This document shows, piece by piece, positions 16,993-25,860 of a DNA stretch of 52,621 nt. Both the position numbers and the translations under genes were made by a program. This DNA is from an uncultured bacterium (GTDB taxonomy: Bacteria; Pseudomonadota; Alphaproteobacteria; Sphingomonadales; Sphingomonadaceae): NCBI GenBank assembly GCA_942636505.2, contig CALOGB020000156.1, positions 1-52,621 of the forward strand, read 5' to 3'. How positions within the stretch are numbered: position 1 is the first letter of the stretch; each line of letters begins with the position of its first letter. Under the pieces are notes generated by a model, which had not been told where the DNA came from, did no database searches, and saw only the letters and a program-made list of their open reading frames with translations.

Positions 16993-17589
16993 TCAGCGGG
17001 CTGCGTCGAGCACCCGGCTGATCCGCCGGTCGGGGATCAACCAGAGGCCGATGACCGCGACGTAAAGCCCGATCGCGATCCAGCGGCTGACGAACGCCAG
17101 CGGCACCGCCAGCGTATAGAGCGCGATGCTCCCCCAACCCTTCCAGTCCGAGCCGATCGCGCGGGCAACGGCGGAGGTCTTTCCGTTGCAGGCGATGATC
17201 GCGCGCTCGGTCAGCGTATAGCCGATCGCAGCCAGCCCGAGGACGATCCCGTAGGCGGCGGTGGCGCCGGCCGCGAACTGGCTCTCGTCGAGCCAGCGGA
17301 TCACGAACGGCACCAGGCTCAGCCAGAACAGCAGGAACAGGTTCGCCCACAACACCCGCCCGTCGATCCGATCGACCGCGTGGAACATGTGGTGGTGATT
17401 GTTCCAGTAGAGCCCGACGTTCACGAAGCTCAGCAGATAGGCGAGCAGGACGGGGGCGCTTCCAGCCAAGCCGTGGAGATCGCCGGTCTCCGGCACCTTC
17501 AGTTCCAGCACCATGATGGTGATGATGATCGCGACGACCCCGTCGGTGAAAGCCTCGAGCCGCCCCGGCCCCATTCGACGTCCGCTCAT
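16993..17589 (-). CDS. TMEM175-like (DUF1211) membrane protein, probable potassium channel
   Basis: 198 residues with about six membrane helices. The N-terminal signature RLEAFTDGVVAI matches the RxxxFSDxVxAI motif of bacterial TMEM175 proteins, which are potassium-conducting channels; here the Ser of FSD is Thr. A HHHMFH cluster lies between helices. Convergent with the LysR gene (9 bp apart), so unlikely to be in its operon. Confidence 0.82.
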   Translation of the reverse strand: MSGRRMGPGRLEAFTDGVVAIIITIMVLELKVPETGDLHGLAGSAPVLLAYLLSFVNVGLYWNNHHHMFHAVDRIDGRVLWANLFLLFWLSLVPFVIRWLDESQFAAGATAAYGIVLGLAAIGYTLTERAIIACNGKTSAVARAIGSDWKGWGSIALYTLAVPLAFVSRWIAIGLYVAVIGLWLIPDRRISRVLDAAR

Positions 17590-17774
17590 ACTCGCTCCGT
17601 GCCGCTGATGATTGTCGGGGCAGCGTAGCAGGGCGATGGTCGCACGTCCCGGCGGCGGCCGTCACCCGCGGCGGAATATGTCGGTTATCCGCAAATTTCG
17701 TTTCGGTTCGACAATAATGGTGCTGGATCTGCGCGCATCGACGAGCGGACGCCTGCTTTTTGGGAGCTACGCAC

Positions 17775-18572
17775 ATGAAAATCTGGATCGCTTGTCTTGC
17801 GACGGTCACGACGATGCTCGCCCCGCTGGCCAGCGCCGACGCCCAGCAGCAGAAGCCCCGACCGACGATCGTGCTCGTGCACGGCGCGTTTGCGGAGTCC
17901 GGGTCGTGGAACGGGGTGATCGAGCGGCTGCGCGCGGACGGCTATACGGTGATCGCCGCGTCGAACCCGTTGCGCGGCGTGACGAGCGATGCCGCGTCGG
18001 TCGCGGGTGTGGTCAACGCGGTGACGACGCCGGTGGTGCTGGTCGGGCATTCCTGTGGCGGGCCCGTCATCACCGAAGCAGCGGCGCACGCGGGCAACAT
18101 CAAGGCGCTGGTCTATGTCGCGGCGTTTGCGCCGGATACCGGCGAGAGCGCGACCGCGCTGACCGGCAAGTTTCTCGGCGCCACCTTGGGCACCGCGCTG
18201 GCGCCGCCGGTCGCGCTGCCCGACGGGACCAAGGATCTCTACATCCAGCGCGACAAGTTCGCGTACCAGTTCGCTGCCGACGTGCCCGCTGCGCAGGCGG
18301 CGCTGATGGCCGCGACGCAGCGCCCGGTCGCCGAGGCGGCGCTGAACGAGAAGGCGGTGACACCGTCGTGGAAGACGATCGCGTCATGGTTCATCTATGG
18401 CAGCGCCGACCTGAACATCCCGCCCGCCGTACAGGCCTTCATGGCGAAGCGCGCAGGGTCGAGGAAGACCGTTGTCGTCGCCGGCGCCTCGCATGTCGTG
18501 ATGACGTCCAATCCGAAGGCGGTCGCGGCTCATCGCAGAGGCCGCCACCGCGCGATAGGCGCAATGCCGTAG
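17775..18572 (+). CDS. Secreted alpha/beta hydrolase with altered C-terminus
   Basis: 265 residues from ATG 17775. A signal peptide ends near residue 24 (ASADA). The hydrolase fold starts with [10 protein letters not shown] and the nucleophile is S93 in GHSCGG; the catalytic His is likely in GASHVVM near the end. The gene resembles small secreted or periplasmic esterases. After [10 protein letters not shown] the frame reads [13 protein letters not shown]. In the frame two bases over, the same DNA reads LIAEAATAR and stops at 18558, the ending expected for this family, so a two-base deletion near 18529 has probably changed the last residues. The active-site region is intact. Confidence 0.82.
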   Translation: MKIWIACLATVTTMLAPLASADAQQQKPRPTIVLVHGAFAESGSWNGVIERLRADGYTVIAASNPLRGVTSDAASVAGVVNAVTTPVVLVGHSCGGPVITEAAAHAGNIKALVYVAAFAPDTGESATALTGKFLGATLGTALAPPVALPDGTKDLYIQRDKFAYQFAADVPAAQAALMAATQRPVAEAALNEKAVTPSWKTIASWFIYGSADLNIPPAVQAFMAKRAGSRKTVVVAGASHVVMTSNPKAVAAHRRGRHRAIGAMP

Positions 18573-18595
18573 ACGGAAACAATCAGGACATTCCG

Positions 18596-19570
18596 ATGCC
18601 AGACATGATGCGCGAAATCTCCCGGCGAGCCGTCGTCATCGGCGTCGCAACCGCCGCGGCGGCGGCGAGCTTGCTGCCGACCGCCGCGTTCGCCTCCCCC
18701 CTTCCCAACCCAGACGGAGTACCGAGAATGAGCAGCGGATTCATCAAGACCAAGGACGGCGTCGACATCTTCTACAAAGACTGGGGTGCGAAGGCCGCGC
18801 AGCCGATCGTGTTCCATCATGGCTGGCCGCTGTCGTCGGACGACTGGGACACGCAGATGCTGTATTTCCTCGCCGAGGGCTACCGCGTCGTCGCGCATGA
18901 TCGTCGCGGGCATGGCCGATCGTCGCAGGCCGATACCGGCAACGACATGGACCATTACGCCGCCGATGCCTCTGCGGTCGCCGAGCATCTCGACCTCCGG
19001 AATGCGGTGCATATCGGCCACTCGACCGGCGGCGGCGAAGTCGCGCGCTATGTCGCGAAATTCGGCCAGCCACAGGGTCGCGTCGCCAAGATGGTGCTGG
19101 TCAGCGCGGTGCCGCCGATGATGCTCAAGACCGCGAGCAATCCGGGCGGCCTGCCGATGTCGGTGTTCGATGGCCTGCGCAAGGCGCTCGCCGACAACCG
19201 CGCGCAATTCTACCTCGATCTCGCCTCCGGGCCTTTCTACGGCTTCAATCGCCCGACCGAAAAGCTCTCGCAGGGTGTGGTCGACAATTGGTGGCGCCAG
19301 GGCATGATGGGCGCTGCGCTCGCGCATTACGACGGGATCAAGGCGTTCTCCGAGACCGACCAGACCCCGGATTTGAAGGCGATCACCGTGCCGACGCTCG
19401 TCCTGCAGGGTGACGACGACCAGATCGTGCCGTACGAAAACGCCGCGGTGCTGCAAGCCAAGCTGCTGAAGAACGGCACGCTGAAGATCTACAAGGGCTA
19501 TCCGCACGGCATGCTGACGACGCACGCCGACGTCATCAATCCGGACCTGCTCGCATTCGTGAAGGGGTGA
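18596..19570 (+). CDS. Tat-exported alpha/beta hydrolase (haloperoxidase/arylesterase type)
   Basis: 324 residues from ATG 18596, with AGGAC about eight bases upstream. The N-terminus carries a twin-arginine signal (SRRAVVIG followed by an Ala-rich core to FASP), so export of a folded protein is expected. Catalytic triad: S143 in GHSTGGGE, D273 in QGDDDQ and H304 in YPHGM, with the oxyanion HHGWPL. GHSTGG and the overall length match the non-haem chloroperoxidase/esterase family. It follows the other hydrolase by 23 bp and is probably co-transcribed. Confidence 0.9.
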   Translation: MPDMMREISRRAVVIGVATAAAAASLLPTAAFASPLPNPDGVPRMSSGFIKTKDGVDIFYKDWGAKAAQPIVFHHGWPLSSDDWDTQMLYFLAEGYRVVAHDRRGHGRSSQADTGNDMDHYAADASAVAEHLDLRNAVHIGHSTGGGEVARYVAKFGQPQGRVAKMVLVSAVPPMMLKTASNPGGLPMSVFDGLRKALADNRAQFYLDLASGPFYGFNRPTEKLSQGVVDNWWRQGMMGAALAHYDGIKAFSETDQTPDLKAITVPTLVLQGDDDQIVPYENAAVLQAKLLKNGTLKIYKGYPHGMLTTHADVINPDLLAFVKG

Positions 19571-19590
19571 TCGCAGGATGACTCTGGCGG

Positions 19591-19614
19591 GAGGGTGGCG
19601 GTCGTCGCCCTCTC
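19591..19614. terminator. Possible bidirectional terminator
   Basis: Between two converging genes, GAGGG(T)GGCG and CGCCCTCTC form a nine-pair stem with one bulged T and a 5-nt loop. No T tract on either side. Confidence 0.3.
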
Positions 19615-19616
19615 GC

Positions 19617-22600
19617 TCAGCGATAGGCGATGCGCGCCGGGATCGTCACTTTGATCTCGGTGCCGGTTTCGGCGTGCATCGCCAGCGTCCCGCCCATTGC
19701 GACGGCGCGCTCACGCATTCCGATCAGGCCGTAATGGCCGGGTCGATGCCCCGCCTCGCGAACGTCGGGCGGAAGGCCGATACCGTCGTCCGACACGCTG
19801 ACGACGAGCTTGTCGGAGGTTGATCGGATCGCGACGACCAGCCGGTTCGCACCCGCATGCCGCACCGCGTTGGCGAGCGCTTCGCGGACGATCTGCGCGA
19901 TCTCGTCCGCGACGGGCGCGCAGACCGGGTACTGGGTGCCCTCCACCGCTAAGTTCCAGGTAAGCGGCAGCGGCACGACATCCTCGGCGATCGCGGCGAG
20001 CAACGCGGGCAAAGCGACCGGCTCCATCGTCTCGCGTAGCGACCGAACCCGTTCGCGGCCGTCGAGCAGCACGTCATCGGCGCTCTCCAGCGCGGTTTCG
20101 AGGCTGGTGCGCGCACGGTCGCCGGGTGGCAGCAGTTCGACCACCGACTGAAAGCGCAGCATCAGCCCCTGGAAGCCTTGCAGCAACGTATCGTGGAGTT
20201 CGCGGGCGATCCGTTCGCGCTCCGCCAGCTGGACCTCGAAGCGGCCACGCGTACGGTCGGCGATCCCGCGGACGCGGCGGCGATAGAGCAGCCATATCAC
20301 GAGCAGCACGGCCGCGATGCAGAGTGCCGTGAACGCATAGGTCTGGTAGAACCGCGGCGCGATCGTGAACGTCAGCGCCGTGCCCTCGCGGTTCCAGACG
20401 CCGTCGTTGTTGGCGGCGATGACCTGGAACCGGTATTTGCCCGGACCGAGGTTGGTATACAGCGCCTCGCGCGCATCACCGGCGTCGATCCAATCGCGGT
20501 CGATACCCTCGATCCGATAGCGGAAGCGGTTCGCGGTCGCATTGGTGAGACTGAGCGCAGTGTAGGCGATCCGGACATGATTGGTGCCCGCCGGAAGCGC
20601 GATCGGCAGTGTGCCGGGGGTTTGTGCCGCTTCACCGGTATCGAGCGAGCGGATCTTGACGGTCGGCGGCAACCGGTTTCGCGCCAGATGGCGCGGGTCG
20701 ATCATCGCCAGCCCTTTGTTGGTCGCGAACCACAGCCGCCCCGTGGCGTCCTGCGCGATGTCATTCGCCTCGACCATGTTCGAGCGGGCGCGAAAATCTT
20801 CCTGATACCCGAATCTCTCGTGCGGGATCGGGATTCCGGGATGCGCGAACGCGGCCTCGATAGAGGAAGTCCGCATTCGTACGATGCCGTCCGCGCCGAT
20901 CGTCCAGGTCGATCCGTCCGCCGTCTGGAGCAATCCGGTCAGTCCAGCGAGAAACGGATAGGTCCGGTCACGCAGCGACTGGAGACGCTTTCCGTCATAA
21001 CGCGCGAGCCCCTGATCACCGACTATGAACAGTCCGTGATCGCTTGGCATCCATGTCGCGGTCCTGCCGGTCACCTGACCCTTGCTGCGCCACAGCAGCG
21101 TTTCGATACCGTCGTGCAGGCGGGACACCCCTTGCCCGATCCGTCCGAACAGGACGCCCCCCGCCCCATCCGACCGTACGCGGTGGATCGATCCAGCGGG
21201 AGTACCGCCTGGCTTGGCGACCGGCTGCAACCGGCGTCCAACCAGGCGGTACAGCTGTTCGAAGCCGGCCCAGAAGGCGCCCGCGTCATCCATCGTGCAG
21301 GTGATCGACAGCGGCCCGAGAACCGGCGTCACCTTGGCGACACTACCCGCGGGATTGAGATCGAGCAGGTATTTGCCTGACATGCCGATGACAAGCAGTC
21401 GGCGATCGTCGCCACACAACACGCCGATGTCGGGTTGCGCAAAGACGAGTGCGGGGACCCCGGATCGGCCGATGCGGTAAACGCCCGAGAGGCCGGCGAC
21501 GAAAAGATTGTGCGAGGACACGCTGCCAACGAAGCCGGATACGATTGCCTCGGTCTGCGCAGGCTGAGCGATGTTGCTAGGCGAGAACCGGTCGAGTCCC
21601 GATTCCGTCCCGACCCAGATATTGCCCTCGCGATCGTCCAGAAGCGCCATCGTCAAGGCGGCGGTCAGGCCCTGTTTCTCGGTGAACAACTCGACCCGGT
21701 CGGATGCCGAAGGGGGTTGAAACGCCGCCGCGGACAGTCGGCCCAACCCCGAATCCTGACCTGCGATCCAAAGATTGCCGTCATGGTCGAAGATCATGCG
21801 CTCGACGACATAGGGCGTGGTGGCCGTGCCGGTCCGATACGCGCGCGCGGTGCGATCGATCGGCATGATCTGCGTCCCGGTGCGCCGCCAAACCACCCCG
21901 TTCCGGTCCTGCGCGAGCGAAGTCGGCCCCTTGATCGCAATGCCGGTCTTCTCGAAGCGATTGCTCCCCGGTTTGAGGCGAAGCATCCGCGGCATGAGCG
22001 ACAGATAGATGCCTCCCGGCGTACTCAGGATATCGCCCGTCTCGCTGTCGGGGACACCGCGCCCGGCGCCGAACGCCGTCCATTTGCCCGCCAACAGCCG
22101 ACTGAGAACCAGCTTCCCCATCGAATCGCCCGCAACCCAGATTGCGCCGTCCTGCCCCTCGACGATGCTGTTCACGCCGCCGTTCGGTGCCCAGGGGCTC
22201 GCATCCGTCAACAGGCCGCCGCGAACGACGGAGATGCCGCCAAAGTCGTACCCTACCCAGATGTCGCCGTTGCGCGCGGCAAGCAGTGCGGTGACCTGCG
22301 GCGAGCGATAGCGATCCTGATCGACGGGCACGAAGCGTTCGAAGACCACGCCGTCGAATCGATAGAGCCCCGTTGCGGTCCCGAGCCACAGATAGCCATC
22401 GCGTCCCTGAACGATCGCACGGATGTTGCCCGGGGCACCATCGCCCAGCGTCCAGCGCGAATGGCGCATCTGAGCGATACTCCGTGCCGGATCGCGTGCG
22501 GACGCGCTGCTGACACTCAGGAAGCAGCACAGGATACCGAACAGGACGCGCGACAGGTCGCGGGCAAGCGCTCTGCCGCGCTCGAAGCGTAGAAGGCTGT

Positions 22601-22628
22601 TATGCGCGATCAAGCGGACGATACCCAA
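19617..22628 (-). CDS. Propeller-type two-component sensor histidine kinase
   Basis: 1003 residues. A signal peptide or anchor (to about ASA, residue 44) is followed by repeated reg_prop beta-propeller blades (for example DGYLWLGTATGLYRFDG, GNIWVGTESGLDRFS), a Y_Y_Y domain at about 690-770, one membrane helix near 775-795, and a cytoplasmic HisKA_3/HATPase_c kinase with the phosphoacceptor H812 in ARELHDTLLQGF and SDDGIGLP as a nucleotide-binding motif. Such kinases sense periplasmic ligands, often sugars. The likely partner is the LuxR-type regulator at 23445. The start is uncertain: only TTG codons (22628 or 22613) precede the signal-like segment. Confidence 0.88.
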   Translation of the reverse strand: MGIVRLIAHNSLLRFERGRALARDLSRVLFGILCCFLSVSSASARDPARSIAQMRHSRWTLGDGAPGNIRAIVQGRDGYLWLGTATGLYRFDGVVFERFVPVDQDRYRSPQVTALLAARNGDIWVGYDFGGISVVRGGLLTDASPWAPNGGVNSIVEGQDGAIWVAGDSMGKLVLSRLLAGKWTAFGAGRGVPDSETGDILSTPGGIYLSLMPRMLRLKPGSNRFEKTGIAIKGPTSLAQDRNGVVWRRTGTQIMPIDRTARAYRTGTATTPYVVERMIFDHDGNLWIAGQDSGLGRLSAAAFQPPSASDRVELFTEKQGLTAALTMALLDDREGNIWVGTESGLDRFSPSNIAQPAQTEAIVSGFVGSVSSHNLFVAGLSGVYRIGRSGVPALVFAQPDIGVLCGDDRRLLVIGMSGKYLLDLNPAGSVAKVTPVLGPLSITCTMDDAGAFWAGFEQLYRLVGRRLQPVAKPGGTPAGSIHRVRSDGAGGVLFGRIGQGVSRLHDGIETLLWRSKGQVTGRTATWMPSDHGLFIVGDQGLARYDGKRLQSLRDRTYPFLAGLTGLLQTADGSTWTIGADGIVRMRTSSIEAAFAHPGIPIPHERFGYQEDFRARSNMVEANDIAQDATGRLWFATNKGLAMIDPRHLARNRLPPTVKIRSLDTGEAAQTPGTLPIALPAGTNHVRIAYTALSLTNATANRFRYRIEGIDRDWIDAGDAREALYTNLGPGKYRFQVIAANNDGVWNREGTALTFTIAPRFYQTYAFTALCIAAVLLVIWLLYRRRVRGIADRTRGRFEVQLAERERIARELHDTLLQGFQGLMLRFQSVVELLPPGDRARTSLETALESADDVLLDGRERVRSLRETMEPVALPALLAAIAEDVVPLPLTWNLAVEGTQYPVCAPVADEIAQIVREALANAVRHAGANRLVVAIRSTSDKLVVSVSDDGIGLPPDVREAGHRPGHYGLIGMRERAVAMGGTLAMHAETGTEIKVTIPARIAYR

Positions 22629-22845
22629 GCAGTGCTGATGATGACCGACGTTGCGCTTTCGGAACGAACAAATGCAAGGCTCGATCGCATTGAATCACTT
22701 CATGCGATACTTGCCAACGCCGCTGACCGAAACGAGTGGGCGCAAATGTCACGATTGTCCAAATCGGGTCAGCTCTGTCCACGATTCCGCGCCGACCGCG
22801 TGATATCAATGGCATAGGTCCGCACCGGATCGACGGGAGAACAGG

Positions 22846-23448
22846 ATGCCGCCGATGGACGGTCGGACCGACGACGCGGCGACGATCGGCGTGTGGCGCG
22901 GTGTCCGCATCGACGTAGCACCGCGCGATGCGGTTAGCGTCGAGGTGATGGTCGCCAGCGCAGGCGTCTTCGCGCACGAGATCGGCCGGACGCGCCCGGG
23001 CGGCGGACTGGGCAATCTCGACACGGCCCTGGGCGGCGCGATCACCCGGTTGCGCGCCGACGGCATTTTTCGCGCAGAAACGGGCGACGTGCTGACCTTG
23101 TCGGCCCCCGCACGACCGATCCACGCGACCACCGTGCTGGCCATCGGGCTCGGCGATCCTGCAGTATGGACGCCCGAGACGATAAGGCAGGCGGTGTCGA
23201 CCGCGGCGCGAGAAACGATCCGCATTGAGGCGACCTCGGCGGCGTTCGCGCCGAGCCTGCTCGACAGCGGCCTCGATCCGGACGGATTGGCAGGCACGCC
23301 CGACGCGATGCTTGCCGGGCTGTTCGACGCACTGTCCGACGCCCCCGCCCGGATGCTGTCACGCTGGGTGTTCTGCGTCGGCGCGGGGCGGTTCGAGACG
23401 GTAGTCGAAGTCTTTCGGGCCAGCTTCGACCGGCTCGCCGCGCCTTGA
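22846..23448 (+). CDS. Stand-alone M17 peptidase N-terminal domain protein
   Basis: 200 residues. The stretch from LDTALGGAITRLRADG through VLAIGLGDPAVWTPETIRQAVSTAAR resembles the non-catalytic N-terminal domain of M17 leucyl aminopeptidases (PF02789), which is a macro-domain-like fold. The metal-binding catalytic domain is absent: the protein ends where that domain would begin. It is encoded between a sensor kinase (opposite strand) and its probable response regulator, and its stop overlaps the TTG proposed as start of that regulator. A ligand-binding or regulatory role is possible. Confidence 0.7.
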   Translation: MPPMDGRTDDAATIGVWRGVRIDVAPRDAVSVEVMVASAGVFAHEIGRTRPGGGLGNLDTALGGAITRLRADGIFRAETGDVLTLSAPARPIHATTVLAIGLGDPAVWTPETIRQAVSTAARETIRIEATSAAFAPSLLDSGLDPDGLAGTPDAMLAGLFDALSDAPARMLSRWVFCVGAGRFETVVEVFRASFDRLAAP

Positions 23449-24155
23449 CGCAGCGGCCGCTTGCCATCTCCGCCGGTCGCAGCGCAGGGTCGCCACTCTC
23501 CTACCCGCCAACCCGAGAGCCCGCATTGCCGCCCTCCCCCCGGATCCGGATCATGATCGTCGACGATCATCCCTTCCTTCGCGAAGGGGTAAAGGCGGTG
23601 ATCGAAACGCAGGAGGATCTGGCGGTGGTCGCAGAGGCCGAGTCCGGCGAACAGGCGCTGGCGCTCTACCCGACGCACCTCCCCGACATCGTCTTAATGG
23701 ATCTCCAGATGCCGGGGATCGGCGGCGTCGATACGATCGCGGCGATGCGGAGCAACTGGCCGCACGCGCGGATCGTCGTGCTGACCACCTATTCGGGCGA
23801 TGCGCAGGCGTTGCGCGCGCTGCGCGCGGGCGCGGCCGGCTATCTGCTCAAGAACACGCTGCGCAAGGAACTGCTCGATACGATCCGCTCGGTACATGCC
23901 GGCGGCAAGCATCTGAACGCGCAGGTGGCGTCGAGCATCGCCTTCCACGTGATCGAGGATGCGCTGACCGAGCGCGAGATCGGCGTGCTGTCGCTGGCCG
24001 CGTCGGGCAATTCGAACAAGCAGATCGCCGCGAAGCTCGCCGTCTCCGAGGAAACTGTGAAGGGCCATATGAAGCTGATCTTCGCGAAACTCGGCGCGTC
24101 GGATCGCACGCACGCGGTGACGATCGCGGCCAAGCGCGGCATCATCGAACTCTGA
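23445..24155 (+). CDS. LuxR/NarL-type response regulator
   Basis: 236 residues if the TTG overlapping the previous stop (TTGA) is used; TTG 23526 would give a more usual N-terminus beginning MPPSPRIRIMIVDD. Receiver domain: acidic pair in MIVDDHPF, phosphoacceptor D86 in VLMDLQMPG, and Lys in YLLKN. The C-terminal LuxR helix-turn-helix (LTEREIGVLSLAASGNSNKQIA, then VKGHMKLIFAKL) binds DNA. It probably receives phosphate from the HisKA_3 kinase encoded divergently. Confidence 0.9.
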   Translation: MTQRPLAISAGRSAGSPLSYPPTREPALPPSPRIRIMIVDDHPFLREGVKAVIETQEDLAVVAEAESGEQALALYPTHLPDIVLMDLQMPGIGGVDTIAAMRSNWPHARIVVLTTYSGDAQALRALRAGAAGYLLKNTLRKELLDTIRSVHAGGKHLNAQVASSIAFHVIEDALTEREIGVLSLAASGNSNKQIAAKLAVSEETVKGHMKLIFAKLGASDRTHAVTIAAKRGIIEL

Positions 24156-24268
24156 TCCAGGGCTGTACCGCGCCCCACTAAAGAGGGGGCGATAGCCACC
24201 CCGGCCGGGGCGCAGCCGATCGATACACGTCCGTTATGGTCCTGCGCACAGGTTGCGAGGAACAGACG

Positions 24269-24829
24269 ATGCTGCACACTGCCCCAACGGCGATGGCCCT
24301 TCCCCACGCGTTCGCACCGTCCGTTGCCGCCAGCCTGGTCGCGAATGCGGTCAGCACGCTCGATCACAATCCGCAGGTCGCGCGGCATTATCTGGAGCGG
24401 CTCGCAGCGATGTTCGCCGACGATGTTGGGAATGGGTTCGCCGACGATGCCGCACCCGCCAGCGGCCCGCCTGCGAAGGCCAAGCCGGTCAAGGGCGGGC
24501 TCGCGGCGTGGCAATTGCGCAACGTTGTCCAACATATCGATGCGTATCTCGGCGCGACGATCGGGGTCGACGCACTCGCCGAGGTTGCGCGACTCAGTAC
24601 CGGGCATTTCTGCCGTGCGTTCAAGGTGACGACGGGCGAGACGCCGCACGCCTTCCTGATCCGCCAGCGCGTCCGCCGCGCGCAGGCGCTAATGCTGCAG
24701 ACCGACGATACGCTCAGCCACATCGCCTACGCCTGCGGGCTCACCGACCAGGCGCACCTGACCCGGCTGTTCCGCCGCGTGGTCGGTGCGACCCCGCTGA
24801 TCTGGCGCCGCACCTGGCAGGCGCGCTGA
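24269..24829 (+). CDS. AraC-family transcriptional regulator
   Basis: 186 residues from ATG 24269, with AGGAA eight bases upstream. Only the DNA-binding part is of recognised type: two helix-turn-helix units at about residues 90-185 (VDALAEVARLSTGHFCRAFK and HIAYACGLTDQAHLTRLFRR). The 85 residues before it are too short for a usual ligand domain. It is 26 bp upstream of the YcaC-like gene and heads a rightward cluster, so it probably controls that cluster. Confidence 0.85.
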   Translation: MLHTAPTAMALPHAFAPSVAASLVANAVSTLDHNPQVARHYLERLAAMFADDVGNGFADDAAPASGPPAKAKPVKGGLAAWQLRNVVQHIDAYLGATIGVDALAEVARLSTGHFCRAFKVTTGETPHAFLIRQRVRRAQALMLQTDDTLSHIAYACGLTDQAHLTRLFRRVVGATPLIWRRTWQAR

Positions 24830-24855
24830 CCGACCTTTTCCAACGGGAGACTATC

Positions 24856-25515
24856 ATGACCATTACTGCCACCGCCACGCCCGGCGCGTCCTTGATTTCG
24901 CCGACCGATCACACGCTGGTAATGATCGATTTCCAGTCGCAGATGGCGTTTGCCACCAAGTCGATCGCGACCGAATTGCTGCGCAACAATGCTGCCCTCA
25001 TCAGCCATGCCGCGGCGGTGTTCGACGTGCCGACGATCCTGACGACGGTCGCGGTCGACAGCTTTTCGGGGCCGATGTTCAGCGAGATCACCGACGCGTT
25101 CCCCGGCGAGCCGTTGCTCGACCGCACTTCCATGAACACCTGGGAAGACGCCGCGGTGATCGATGAGGTCAACCGCATCGGCAAGACCCGGATCGTGTTT
25201 GCGGGGTTGTGGACGGGCGTCTGCATCGTCGGGCCGGTGGCGTCGGCGATCGACCAGGGCTTCGAAGCGTATTTCATCAGCGACGCGTGCGGCGACGTCT
25301 CGGTCGAGGCGCATGAGCGCGCGGTGCAGCGGATGATCCAGCTGGGCGCGGTGCCGATGACGTCGGTGCAGTATCTGCTCGAGTTGCAGCGCGACTGGGC
25401 GCGGACCGAAACCTACGACGCGGTCACCGGCGTCGCGCGGAAGTACGCCGGTGCCTACGGGCTCGGCATCACCTACGCCAAGACGATGTTCGGCGCGTCC
25501 GAAGGCGGGCACTGA
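24856..25515 (+). CDS. Isochorismatase-family hydrolase (YcaC-like)
   Basis: 219 residues, start supported by GGGAGA. The isochorismatase fold is shown by D25 in MIDFQ and the nucleophile C123 in WTGVCIVGP, with MNTWED in the place of the family's INAWDNED. YcaC-type enzymes hydrolyse small amides or related compounds; the true substrate is usually unknown. First structural gene of a cluster with XapX, an amidohydrolase, a VOC protein, DoxX and a porin. Confidence 0.87.
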   Translation: MTITATATPGASLISPTDHTLVMIDFQSQMAFATKSIATELLRNNAALISHAAAVFDVPTILTTVAVDSFSGPMFSEITDAFPGEPLLDRTSMNTWEDAAVIDEVNRIGKTRIVFAGLWTGVCIVGPVASAIDQGFEAYFISDACGDVSVEAHERAVQRMIQLGAVPMTSVQYLLELQRDWARTETYDAVTGVARKYAGAYGLGITYAKTMFGASEGGH

Positions 25516-25518
25516 TCG

Positions 25519-25770
25519 GTGCGGCCGTACCTGATCTCGCTCGCCGCCGGCCTGTTCGTCGGGGTGATCTATGCGCTGCTGAAGGTCCGGTCGCCGGCCC
25601 CGCCGACGATCGCGCTGATCGGGCTCGCCGGGATATTGCTCGGCGAGCAGGCGGTGCCGCTCGCGAAAAGCCTGTGGGCGAGCCGCGAGAAGGCCGCCGC
25701 GATCCGGGCAGCGTGTACCGACCATGTGTTCGGGATGCTGCCCGGCCATCACCACGACGGCGCGGCGTGA
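25519..25770 (+). CDS. XapX domain membrane protein
   Basis: 83 residues starting with GTG three bases after the previous stop. Two hydrophobic segments (residues 4-21 and 30-50, with a conserved-looking PAPPTIALIGLAGILLGEQ) match the XapX/DUF1427 family, small membrane proteins often encoded next to YcaC-like hydrolases. A His-rich tail (GHHHDG) follows. Role unknown. Confidence 0.8.
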   Translation: MRPYLISLAAGLFVGVIYALLKVRSPAPPTIALIGLAGILLGEQAVPLAKSLWASREKAAAIRAACTDHVFGMLPGHHHDGAA

Positions 25771-25860
25771 TCGCTCCGTGATCTTTGACCGCCGCACGAC
25801 CATCCTCGGCGGGGCAGCGGGACGCTCGCCCCGCTGCTTGCCGGAAACCGGAGACCGACT

